Position numbers and translations under genes: made by a program. Under the pieces are notes generated by a model. The model had not been told where the DNA came from, did no database searches, and was given only the letters and a program-made list of their open reading frames with translations. DNA of 7,033 bases from an uncultured Eubacteriales bacterium (GTDB taxonomy: Bacteria > Bacillota > Clostridia > Oscillospirales > UMGS1783): assembly GCA_905209135.1 (NCBI GenBank), contig CAJLRT010000052.1, forward strand, positions 1-7,033, written 5' to 3'. Shown in pieces: positions 1 through 6,242 of the stretch; positions within the stretch are counted from its first letter, which is position 1; every line of letters starts with the position of its first letter.

Positions 1-18
1 GCAAAATAACAACCGGCT

Positions 19-54
19 GCAAAAGGACGGCGCGCGGCGCCGTCCTTTTGCTTT
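19..54 (+). terminator. Intrinsic terminator, probably two-way
   Basis: A perfect 15-bp inverted repeat (19-33 against 37-51, 3-base loop GCG) has GGACGGCGC at its core, with AAAA on the left edge and TTTTGCTTTTG on the right. That is the form of a Rho-independent terminator. On the plus strand it would end a transcript from a gene left of the window; the A-run on the left lets it work on the minus strand as well. No coding sequence of that upstream gene is visible in the window. Confidence 0.85.
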
Positions 55-193
55 TGCGGCGGCGCCGGGCAGCCCGGCCTGCCCGCCTCGCGCGTCCCCG
101 GCGCGGCTTTTCGCGCGCAAAGGGCGGCCGGCGGGCGCAGTGCATAATAAATTGCAAAAAAAAATGGAATATTCCTACTGCGGCGCGCGGCGC

Positions 194-204
194 TTTGCTA
201 TACT
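194..204 (+). promoter_or_regulatory. Probable extended -10 promoter of the methyltransferase gene
   Basis: TATACT at 199-204 is preceded by TGC at 196-198, giving an extended -10 element. No good -35 box lies 16-18 bases upstream, where the sequence is GC-rich, but an A-run at 156-164 could act as an UP-like element. Initiation near 211 would leave a leader of about 26 bases before the ATG at 237, and only about 5 bases before the alternative GTG at 216. The exact start point is inferred. Confidence 0.5.
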
Positions 205-220
205 GAAACCAAACGGTGAA

Positions 221-226
221 AAGGAG
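221..226 (+). promoter_or_regulatory. Ribosome binding site that sets the start at 237
   Basis: AAGGAG lies 10 bases before the ATG at 237. It falls inside the extension that would be coded if translation began at the GTG at 216, and that GTG has no ribosome binding site of its own. This argues for ATG 237 (MNMRAW...). A second in-frame ATG at 243 is a less likely alternative. Confidence 0.75.
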
Positions 227-236
227 CCTGAGAACG

Positions 237-1244
237 ATGAATATGCGTGCCTGGATGGAAGCGTGGCGCGACGCGCCCGTTAAAAAATCAATGCCCGTTT
301 TGTCCTTCCCCTCCATCAGCCTGCTGGGGGTTACGGTGCAGGAGCTGATTAACGACAGCCAGCTGCAGGCGAAAGGGATGAAGATGATTGCCGACAGGGT
401 GGACAGCGCCGCGGCCGTCAGCATGATGGATCTGTCCGTAGAGGCGGAGGCGTTCGGTTCGGCCATCCGCGTATCTGACGACGAGGTGCCGACGGTGATC
501 GGCTCTCTTGTCACGACGGAGCAGCAGGCGCGGGATCTCGCCGTGCCGACGGTGGGCGCGGCCCGGACCGGCAAGTATATCGAAGCGCTGCGCCTTGCCT
601 GCGAAATGATTACAGACCGGCCCGTCTTTGCCGGCGTGATCGGCCCGTTTTCCCTGGCCGGCCGGCTGATGGACGTCTCGGAGGCGATGATCAACTGCTA
701 TACCGAGCCGGAGATGGTGCATATCACCATGCAGAAAACAGCGGCCTTTCTGACCGAGTACATGAAGGCGTACAAGGCTGTCGGCGCAAACGGCGTGGTG
801 GTTGCCGAGCCGCTGACCGGCCTGCTCTCGCCCGACCTTGCCGCGGAATTCTCCGAGCCCTATATGAAGCAGGTGATCGACGCGGTGCAGGACGACGAGT
901 TCATTGTGATCTACCACAACTGCGGCAACAACACGATTGATATGATCGAATCCATCCTGCGCGTGGGCGCCGCCGGCTACCATTTCGGCAACTCGATCGA
1001 TATGAAGACCATGCTCGGCAAGATCCCCACGGACATACCGGTGATGGGCAACGTGGACCCCGCGGTCCAGTTCCGCAACGGGACGCCCGAATCCATCCGG
1101 CAGGAGACGCTTCGGATTATGGAGGCCTGCTGTCCGGAATACCCCAACTTTATCATCTCCTCCGGCTGCGATATTCCGCCCGCCACGCCCTGGACGAATA
1201 TCGACGCGTTTTTCGCGGCGGTGGCCGAGTACTACGCGAGATAA
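237..1244 (+). CDS. Uroporphyrinogen decarboxylase family protein, MtaA/MtbA-like corrinoid methyltransferase
   Basis: The 335-residue product has the full uroporphyrinogen-decarboxylase TIM-barrel fold (PF01208) but belongs with the methylcobamide:thiol methyltransferases (MtaA, MtbA, CmuA) rather than haem-pathway HemE: the HemE N-terminal arginine-rich 'MRQAGRY' motif is absent. Visible motifs, numbered from ATG 237, are DLSVEAEAFG (65-74), GPFSLAG (136-142), HNCGNN with His227 and Cys229, GNVDP (271-275), and SSGCDIPP with Cys311. His-X-Cys plus a distant Cys is the zinc-ligand set of the MtaA/MtbA branch, which activates a thiol to accept a methyl group from a corrinoid. The length matches the family. 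In this setting the gene stands alone, with no corrinoid-binding protein, MttB-type methyltransferase or reductive activase in the window, so methyl donor and acceptor are unknown. Family and fold are secure; the methyltransferase role is inferred from the zinc motif. Confidence 0.9.
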   Translation: MNMRAWMEAWRDAPVKKSMPVLSFPSISLLGVTVQELINDSQLQAKGMKMIADRVDSAAAVSMMDLSVEAEAFGSAIRVSDDEVPTVIGSLVTTEQQARDLAVPTVGAARTGKYIEALRLACEMITDRPVFAGVIGPFSLAGRLMDVSEAMINCYTEPEMVHITMQKTAAFLTEYMKAYKAVGANGVVVAEPLTGLLSPDLAAEFSEPYMKQVIDAVQDDEFIVIYHNCGNNTIDMIESILRVGAAGYHFGNSIDMKTMLGKIPTDIPVMGNVDPAVQFRNGTPESIRQETLRIMEACCPEYPNFIISSGCDIPPATPWTNIDAFFAAVAEYYAR

Positions 1245-1261
1245 CAGCAGAGACCGTGAAG

Positions 1262-1297
1262 CGCGCGCCGCAGGAATACTGCGGCGCGCGTTCTGCG
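1262..1297 (+). terminator. GC-rich hairpin after the methyltransferase gene
   Basis: Perfect 12-bp arms (1262-1273 and 1279-1290) enclose a GAATA loop, 17 bases past the stop codon. The following TTCTGCG is a poor T-tract, so this may be a weak terminator or an mRNA 3'-end stabiliser, with the stronger hairpin at 1403-1432 doing the final termination. Confidence 0.5.
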
Positions 1298-1358
1298 CTG
1301 GCGGAGGCCGCGCCCGGCGGGCCCTGCAGGGCGAACGGCAGCGGCGTTTCAGCGCAGA
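1292..1358. repeat. Nested inverted repeats in the convergent spacer
   Basis: TCTGCGCTG at 1292-1300 is exactly complementary to CAGCGCAGA at 1350-1358. Inside this outer pair lie the 12-bp perfect palindrome GCCCTGCAGGGC (1321-1332) and GCCCGGCGGGC (1312-1322, centre G), which overlap and so are alternatives. This could fold as a closed RNA domain in the 3' untranslated region of either convergent transcript. GC-rich sequence forms such pairings easily by chance. Confidence 0.45.
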
Positions 1359-1395
1359 GCCGGTACGCCGGGCGGTGTGCGTTCGGATTCCGGTG

Positions 1396-1433
1396 GAAAA
1401 AGAAGGACAGGCGGGAAAACCCGCCTGTCCTTT
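1396..1433 (-). terminator. prfB terminator, likely two-way
   Basis: Perfect 13-bp arms (1403-1415 and 1420-1432) around an AAAA loop. On the minus strand the stem is followed by TTCTTTTT, a classic terminator tail, 23 bases past the prfB stop codon. On the plus strand it is followed by TTTATACTTTATA, so it can also stop transcription from the convergent methyltransferase gene. Confidence 0.9.
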
Positions 1434-1455
1434 ATACTTTATATACGCGGCGCGC

Positions 1456-2571
1456 TCAGGCGAGCTCTCCCGCCTGGGCCGCCTTGAGGTACGCGCCCAT
1501 GAACCCGTCGAGCGCGCCGTCCATCACGGCGTTTACATTGCCCATTTCAAAGCCGGTGCGGTGGTCCTTTACAAGGGTATAGGGCATGAACACATAGGAG
1601 CGGATCTGCGAGCCCCAGGCGATCTGCATCTGTTCGCCCTTGATGTCCTCGATCCGGTCCAGGTGCTCGCGCTCCTTGATTTCGATGAGCTTGGACTTGA
1701 GCATCTTCATGGCGACTTCCTTGTTCTGGTGCTGGCTGCGCTCGTTCTGGCAGGCGACGACGATACCCGTCGGCAGATGGGTGATCCGAATGGCGGAAGA
1801 GGTCTTGTTGACGTGCTGGCCGCCCGCGCCGCTGGCGCGGTAGGTGTCGATCCGTATGTCCTCGTCGCGGATGTCGACCTGGATGCTGTCGTCAATTTCC
1901 GGGATGACTTCGAGCGAGGCGAACGATGTGTGCCGCCTGCCCGAGGAGTCGAAAGGCGAAACGCGGACAAGGCGGTGCACGCCCGCTTCCCCTTTCAGGT
2001 AGCCGTAGGCGTTTTCGCCCGCAATGAGGAAGCTGACGCTCTTGATGCCGGCTTCGTCGCCCGGCAGATAGTCGAGCTGTGTGAACTTGTAGCGGTGCGA
2101 CTCGGCCCAGCGCATATACATGCGGTACAGCATTTCGACCCAGTCCTGGGCCTCGGTGCCGCCCGCGCCCGCGTGCAGGGTGAGAATGGCGTTGCTGCGG
2201 TCATATTCGCCGGAGAGCAGGGTCTGCAGCGTCTGCGCGGTGATGTCGCGCTCCAGCGCGTCCGCCGCGGCGGTTATTTCAGGCTGGAGGCTCAGGTCCT
2301 CCGCTTCCTCGGCAAGCTCCAGCAGGGTCTGGAGGTCCTCATACTGCGTCTGCAGCGAGAGGATTCCGTCCCGCTTCTGCTTGAGCGAGCTTATGCGCTG
2401 AAATATCTTCTGGCTGGCCTCCGCGTCGTTCCAGAAGCCCTCGGCCGCCGTCTGCTGTTCCAGTTCGCCCAGCTCCGCCGCGATCGCGTCCATGTCTACC
2501 GCGCTGCGCAGTTCGCCGAGCGGCGCTTCCATTGCGGCAATCCTGCCGCGCAGTTCATCGTATTCTACCAT
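1456..2571 (-). CDS. prfB: Peptide chain release factor 2 (RF2), without programmed frameshift
   Basis: The 371-residue cytoplasmic protein ends translation at UGA and UAA codons. The SPF tripeptide at 205-207, the stop-codon reading motif of RF2, distinguishes it from RF1 (PxT). GGQ at 250-252, in RASGAGGQHVNKTSSAIR, is the peptidyl-tRNA hydrolysis loop, and Ala247 sits just ahead of SGAGGQ. GGTEAQDW (137-144) is the usual start of the core domain. Length fits the family. The ATG at 2569-2571 has AAGGTGG seven bases upstream (2579-2585). Most prfB genes carry an in-frame UGA at about codon 25 and need a +1 frameshift; here the corresponding place reads GCG GTA GAC ATG GAC (Ala24-Val25-Asp26-Met27-Asp28) in one unbroken frame, so that autoregulatory switch is absent. 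The gene has its own strong promoter. Confidence 0.98.
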   Translation of the reverse strand: MVEYDELRGRIAAMEAPLGELRSAVDMDAIAAELGELEQQTAAEGFWNDAEASQKIFQRISSLKQKRDGILSLQTQYEDLQTLLELAEEAEDLSLQPEITAAADALERDITAQTLQTLLSGEYDRSNAILTLHAGAGGTEAQDWVEMLYRMYMRWAESHRYKFTQLDYLPGDEAGIKSVSFLIAGENAYGYLKGEAGVHRLVRVSPFDSSGRRHTSFASLEVIPEIDDSIQVDIRDEDIRIDTYRASGAGGQHVNKTSSAIRITHLPTGIVVACQNERSQHQNKEVAMKMLKSKLIEIKEREHLDRIEDIKGEQMQIAWGSQIRSYVFMPYTLVKDHRTGFEMGNVNAVMDGALDGFMGAYLKAAQAGELA

Positions 2572-2578
2572 GCATGTA

Positions 2579-2629
2579 CCACCTTATTTGATATGGGATT
2601 ATTATATATGTTTGCGCCCGCGTTGTAAA
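2579..2629 (-). promoter_or_regulatory. prfB sigma-A promoter and ribosome binding site
   Basis: Reading the minus strand, TTTACA (2624-2629) and TATAAT (2601-2606) are separated by exactly 17 bases: five of six and six of six matches to consensus. Transcription would begin near 2594, giving a leader of about 22 bases that contains AAGGTGG (2579-2585). The promoter lies between the rsmI stop and prfB, so prfB can be expressed independently of rsmI. No terminator separates the two genes, so read-through from rsmI is also possible. Confidence 0.88.
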
Positions 2630-2659
2630 GGGCCGGGGCCTGCAATGTTCCGGCGCGCG

Positions 2660-3532
2660 TTAGGGTTCGCCGTCCGCAAACAGGCGCTTGAGGCGCAGGG
2701 AGGCGGCGTAGGCCTCCTTTTTGGGCATGCCGGACGTCTCCGCGAGCACGGCGACGGCCTCTTTGAGGGACAGGCCGCGGGTGGCGACGAGTTCGGTCAG
2801 CGCCGCTTCCGGGGACAGGCCGGCCTGCGCCTGCTCCTGCGCCGCAGGCGGCGCTTCGCAGTACAAAACGACGGTGTACTCGCCCTTGGCCGCGCCGGGG
2901 TTCTGTTCCAACTGCTGCAAAACCTCCGCCGGGCCGCCGCGGTAGACGCGCTCATAGCGCTTGGTCAGGTCGTTGCACAGGCAGACGCGGCTGTCCGGCA
3001 GTGCCTGCGCGATCTCGGCCATGGCGGCCAGGATCCGGTTGGGGGACTCGTACGCGACCAGGACCGGAACGCCGCTTTCGGCATGCGCCGCCAGGGCCTG
3101 GTGCAGCTGCTTTTTCACCCGCGGCAGAAAGCCGATGAACGTAAAATGCCGGCAGGGGAAGCCCGACACGGAGAGGGCGGTCACAGCGGCGCAGGGACCG
3201 CTTACGCCGACGACCTCGACCCCCGCCTCCGCCGCGGCCGCGACGAGCAGGCTGCCCGGGTCGGAGATGCAGGGGGTGCCCGCGTCGGAGATCAGGGCGA
3301 CGCTGCGGCCCTCCAGCAGGGCGTGCAGAAGCGGTTCGAGCCGGGCGCGTTCGTTGAATTTGTGGCAGGAGATCAGCTTGGCGCGGACGCCGAACCGGTC
3401 GAGCAGGAGCCCGGACACGCGCGTGTCCTCCGCGGCGACGAGGTCCGCCTCCGCCAGAATGCGCGCCGCCCGCGGCGACATGTCCTCCAGATTGCCGATC
3501 GGCGTTGCGACGACGTAGAGTTTGCCCGGCAC
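2660..3532 (-). CDS. rsmI: 16S rRNA (cytidine(1402)-2'-O)-methyltransferase RsmI
   Basis: The 290-residue protein belongs to the tetrapyrrole-methylase fold group. RsmI methylates the 2'-O of C1402 in the decoding centre of 16S rRNA using S-adenosylmethionine. Visible family motifs in order: VATPIGNLED (8-17), AAEDTR (33-38), SDAGTPCISDPG (82-93, the SAM-site loop), GFLPR (134-138), YESPNRI (161-167), NDLTKRYE (187-194) and KGEYTVVL (216-223). The C-terminal part (about 238-285) is the small helical domain, with GLSLKEAVAVLAETSG. Position 187-188 reads Asn-Asp where many homologues have Arg-Glu before LTK. Translation starts at GTG (3530-3532), chosen because GGAGGG lies eight bases upstream and the sequence continues directly into the conserved N-terminus. 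It sits 88 bases upstream of prfB on the same strand; both act on the ribosome. Confidence 0.97.
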   Translation of the reverse strand: MPGKLYVVATPIGNLEDMSPRAARILAEADLVAAEDTRVSGLLLDRFGVRAKLISCHKFNERARLEPLLHALLEGRSVALISDAGTPCISDPGSLLVAAAAEAGVEVVGVSGPCAAVTALSVSGFPCRHFTFIGFLPRVKKQLHQALAAHAESGVPVLVAYESPNRILAAMAEIAQALPDSRVCLCNDLTKRYERVYRGGPAEVLQQLEQNPGAAKGEYTVVLYCEAPPAAQEQAQAGLSPEAALTELVATRGLSLKEAVAVLAETSGMPKKEAYAASLRLKRLFADGEP

Positions 3533-3540
3533 TTTCCGTT

Positions 3541-3601
3541 CCCTCCAGACTTAGTATGCCAATAATTTAATTATTATATAATATTTTCCTCCGTCTGGCA
3601 A
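3541..3601 (-). promoter_or_regulatory. rsmI sigma-A promoter and ribosome binding site
   Basis: On the minus strand, TTGCCA (3596-3601) and TATAAT (3573-3578) have a 17-base spacer. Transcription would begin near 3566. GGAGGG at 3541-3546 is eight bases before the GTG start and decides it. The AT-rich block at 3561-3590 stands out sharply against the GC-rich surroundings. Confidence 0.85.
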
Positions 3602-3849
3602 GGGGGCAGCGGTTCTGTGCGCCGGACGGGGATGGCGCGCCGTGCGGACAGGCGCGCGGGGAGGCGTACGGCGCGCGGCTTTTCGCCGGCGCGGACGGCG
3701 GCCGCGCCGGGATGTTTCGGCCCGCGCCCGCAGGTCTGGGCGGCCGGGCAGCGCGTACGCGCGGCCGGGGAAACCCGGTCTGCGCCCGGGATTTGCCCGC
3801 AGCCGCCTGTTCCCGCGGCGCGTCCTCTCCCGCACGGCGCGCGAAAGGC
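3602..3849. other. GC-rich divergent spacer without a gene
   Basis: This is the central part of the 379-base gap between rsmI and the permease gene, between their two promoters. Several short frames are open on both strands, but they are arginine/alanine/proline-rich, lack ribosome binding sites and resemble no family, as expected for very GC-rich non-coding DNA. Around 3744-3789 three nested stems are possible: an outer CCGGGC/GCCCGG pair, the palindrome GCGCGTACGCGC (3751-3762), and CCGGG-GAAA-CCCGG (3765-3778). The 14-mer GCGCGGCTTTTCGC at 3673-3686 also occurs at 101-114. I see no promoter reading into this block. Confidence 0.6.
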
Positions 3850-3905
3850 TTGAAAAACGCAGTGAAATCGTATACAATGGGGACAAACGATTCACTTGAA
3901 GAGGG
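3850..3905 (+). promoter_or_regulatory. Permease operon promoter and ribosome binding site
   Basis: TTGAAA (3850-3855) and TACAAT (3873-3878) are 17 bases apart, each five of six to consensus. Transcription would begin near 3885. GAGGG at 3901-3905 directly abuts an ATG at 3906 but is six bases from the ATG at 3912, so translation most likely starts at 3912. Confidence 0.75.
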
Positions 3906-3911
3906 ATGCAT

Positions 3912-5351
3912 ATGGAGAAAAAAGGGTTTTCCATCGGTGCGAAGACGTACCTTGCGACAGTTTCGATTCTGCTGGCCATCCTGCTCGCCGCCGGGATTCT
4001 GACGCAGGTGATTCCCCAGGGCAGCTTTGAGCGGGAGATTGTGGACGGCAGGGAAGTCATTCTGGCGGACAGCTATGCGGAGACGCCGGACGCGCCCCGC
4101 CTGCCCGTCTGGCGGTGGTTCACCGCTCCGTTTGAGGTGCTGGCGGGGGAGGACGGGGTCACGGCGATCATGATTATGGTCTTTCTGCTGCTGATCGGAG
4201 GGACGTTCCTCGTGCTCAATGAGAGCGGGATTCTGCAGTGCATGCTCTCGGCGGTAATCCGGAGGTACGCCGCGCGCAAGTATGTCATGCTGCGCGTCGT
4301 GGTGCTCATCTGCATGCTGATCGGCTCGGTGATGGGCATATTTGAAGAGGCCGTTCCGCTCGCGCCCATCCTCGTCGCGCTGGCCCTGTCGCTCGGCTGG
4401 GATTCGCTGGTGGGGCTGGGCATGAGCGTGGCGGCGTTTGGCTTCGGCTTTGCGGCCGGGACGCTCAACCCCTTTACGGTCGGCATCCCGCAGAGCCTGG
4501 CCGGCCTGCCCGCCTTTTCCGGCCTGCTGTTCCGGATCGCCGTTTTCGCGGTTGTATACCTGCTGTTTACCGGTTTTCTTGTGCGGTATGCGAAAAAGGT
4601 GGAGGCCGCGCCGGAGACATCGCTTGTCGCGGATGTGGACGGAAAGCTGCGCGAACGCTTCGCCTTTGACGGCGGCGGCGCGGAGGAGCCGGCATGTCGG
4701 CGGGGATGCGCCCTGTTTCTGGGGGCGATCGGCCTTGTGTTCCTCTATATCCTTGTCGGGCTGTTTGTGCCCGGCCTGTCCGACTATTCCATGCCGGTTA
4801 TGGCGGTGATGTTCGCCGCGGGCGGGCTTGCCGCCGGCCGGGCGGCGGGCATGAAAAAAGGGCTTTGGAAGAGCTTTGGAAGCGGTATGCTCTCCATCGC
4901 CCCGAGCCTGCTGCTGATTCTGCTCGCCCTGTCCGCCAAGCAGATATTTTATGCGGGCGGTATTATGGATACGGTTCTATACCATTCGTATAGCATGATA
5001 CAGGGCTCGAACCCCTATGTGTCGGTGGCGCTGCTGTTCGGGTTTATTCTAGTGCTGCAGTTTTTCATCGCCGGCGCGTCGGCCAAGGCCTTTCTTGTGA
5101 TGCCGCTTGTCGTGCCGCTGGTGGACATGATCGGCCTGACGCGACAGACGGCCGTGCAGGCGTTCATCTTCGGCGACGGGTTCACAAACCTGATCTTCCC
5201 CACAAACCCCGTGCTCCTCATATCGCTGGGCCTGATCGGCATATCCTATGGCCGATGGTTTAAGTGGATCTGGAAGGTGCAGCTCGCGCTGTTCGTTCTG
5301 TCGGTGCTGGCGCTGTGGGCCGCGGTGGCCCTCGGCTACGGTCCGTTTTAA
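3912..5351 (+). CDS. YfcC-family membrane permease (putative amino acid or organic acid carrier)
   Basis: The 479-residue integral membrane protein has about 12-13 hydrophobic segments, for example near 14-34, 84-102, 125-144, 149-163, 205-224, 267-288, 324-342, 369-388, 426-446 and 456-477. It shows the two-fold signature of the YfcC/DcuC-like ion transporter group (COG1288, PF03606): EEAVPLAPILVALALSLGW with GFAAGTLNPFTVGIP in the first half, and AGASAKAFLVMPLVVPL followed by GDGFTNLIFPTNP (421-433) in the second. The loop at about 228-265 is the only long hydrophilic stretch between membrane spans. Members are assigned as basic amino acid/ornithine, peptide or dicarboxylate carriers on thin evidence; the substrate here cannot be told from sequence. 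The start is ATG 3912 rather than 3906 because of ribosome-binding-site spacing. It is the first gene of an operon with the patatin-like gene 12 bases downstream. Confidence 0.92.
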   Translation: MEKKGFSIGAKTYLATVSILLAILLAAGILTQVIPQGSFEREIVDGREVILADSYAETPDAPRLPVWRWFTAPFEVLAGEDGVTAIMIMVFLLLIGGTFLVLNESGILQCMLSAVIRRYAARKYVMLRVVVLICMLIGSVMGIFEEAVPLAPILVALALSLGWDSLVGLGMSVAAFGFGFAAGTLNPFTVGIPQSLAGLPAFSGLLFRIAVFAVVYLLFTGFLVRYAKKVEAAPETSLVADVDGKLRERFAFDGGGAEEPACRRGCALFLGAIGLVFLYILVGLFVPGLSDYSMPVMAVMFAAGGLAAGRAAGMKKGLWKSFGSGMLSIAPSLLLILLALSAKQIFYAGGIMDTVLYHSYSMIQGSNPYVSVALLFGFILVLQFFIAGASAKAFLVMPLVVPLVDMIGLTRQTAVQAFIFGDGFTNLIFPTNPVLLISLGLIGISYGRWFKWIWKVQLALFVLSVLALWAAVALGYGPF

Positions 5352-5363
5352 GGGGGGCGCGGC

Positions 5364-6227
5364 ATGGGAGAGAGACTTTACCGCGCGGGCCTGATACTGG
5401 AGGGCGGCGGCATGCGCGGCGTGTATACGGCGGGCGTGCTGGACTGCTTTCTGGACGAGGGCCTGTTTTTTGACCGGTGCTACGGCGTGTCCGCCGGGGC
5501 CTGCCAGGCGTGCAGCTACCTGTCCCGCCAGCGGGACAGGGGCCGGGCCACCGCCATGGACTACCTGCGCGACAGGCGCTGCGCGAGCCTGTGGAGCCTG
5601 CGCAGGACGGGCGACTACTTCGGTGCGGCGTTCCTGTACGACTTGCTGCCCAACGAGATCTATCCCTACGACTACGACGCGTTCCGGGCGTATGCCGGCA
5701 CGTTTTATGCGGTTGTCACCGACTGCGAGACGGGCGCGGCGGAATACAGGCCGGTGCGCGATATGCGCAGCGACATCGTCTATGTGCGTGCGTCCAGTTC
5801 GCTGCCGCTGCTCTCGCGCATGGTAGAGGCGGACGGGCGGCGCTACCTGGACGGCGGGATTGCGGATTCGATTCCGCTGCGGCGCGCAGAGGCGGACGGG
5901 CGCGAGAAAAACGTCGTGGTGCTCACCCGCGCGCGGGACTACCGCAAGGGGAAAAACCGCGCCATGTTCGCCATCCGCCGCCGCTACAGCGACTATCCGC
6001 GCCTGGTGGAGGCGGTCGAAACCCGCCACCTGCGCTACAATGAGACGCTGGAGCTGATCCGGGAGCGGGAGGCGGCGGGGCGCGCCTTTGTCATCGCGCC
6101 GACAGCGCCTGTGAAGATCGGCCGGCTGGAAAAGAACAGGGACAGGCTTTGGGCGCTGTACCGGGCGGGATACCGCGACGCGGCGCGCCTTATGCCCGCG
6201 CTGCGGCGTTTTCTTGCGGATTGCTGA
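5364..6227 (+). CDS. Patatin-like phospholipase family protein (YjjU type)
   Basis: The 287-residue protein is a predicted serine acyl hydrolase with the Ser-Asp dyad of the patatin family (PF01734, COG4667-like). GGGMRG at 14-19 is the oxyanion-hole loop, GVSAG at 41-45 carries nucleophile Ser43, and DGG at 163-165 (in YLDGGIADSIPL) carries the catalytic Asp163. All catalytic parts are intact, and length matches this bacterial branch. There is no signal peptide or membrane segment, so it should be cytoplasmic or membrane-surface associated. The C-terminal third is rich in Arg and Lys. AAGGGGGG (5350-5357), which overlaps the permease stop codon, lies six bases before its ATG, pointing to co-transcription and perhaps translational coupling. 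Natural substrate (phospholipid, lysolipid or other acyl ester) is unknown. Confidence 0.94.
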   Translation: MGERLYRAGLILEGGGMRGVYTAGVLDCFLDEGLFFDRCYGVSAGACQACSYLSRQRDRGRATAMDYLRDRRCASLWSLRRTGDYFGAAFLYDLLPNEIYPYDYDAFRAYAGTFYAVVTDCETGAAEYRPVRDMRSDIVYVRASSSLPLLSRMVEADGRRYLDGGIADSIPLRRAEADGREKNVVVLTRARDYRKGKNRAMFAIRRRYSDYPRLVEAVETRHLRYNETLELIREREAAGRAFVIAPTAPVKIGRLEKNRDRLWALYRAGYRDAARLMPALRRFLADC

Positions 6228-6242
6228 ACGGTTCAGCCTTTT
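6223..6242 (+). terminator. First of two tandem hairpins, overlapping the patatin stop codon
   Basis: GCTGAA (6223-6228) pairs with TTCAGC (6232-6237) around a CGG loop, and CTTTT follows. The TGA stop codon lies inside the left arm, so a terminating ribosome would cover the stem. This may be a weak terminator backed up by the larger one just downstream. Confidence 0.5.

Noticed and set aside
60..140. GC-rich hairpin (66-72 with 79-85) in the first spacer as a riboswitch or small RNA
   Set aside because: There is no conserved riboswitch core, no T-run, and it lies upstream of the predicted transcription start of the methyltransferase gene.
216..236. GTG start for the methyltransferase gene at 216
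   Set aside because: The ribosome binding site AAGGAG (221-226) lies inside this extension, no site precedes the GTG, and the likely promoter would leave almost no leader.
1375..2628. Long plus-strand frame of 417 codons opposite prfB
   Set aside because: It is the antisense of a confidently identified prfB; the product is Ala/Arg/Val-rich, has no family motifs and no proper ribosome binding site.
2492..3565. Long plus-strand frame of 357 codons opposite rsmI
   Set aside because: Antisense shadow of rsmI, with GC-rich composition and no recognisable domain.
3551..4060. Minus-strand frame of 169 codons covering the divergent spacer and the permease start
   Set aside because: It crosses two well-defined promoters and the antisense of the permease N-terminus; the GC-rich part codes only Arg/Pro/Ala runs.
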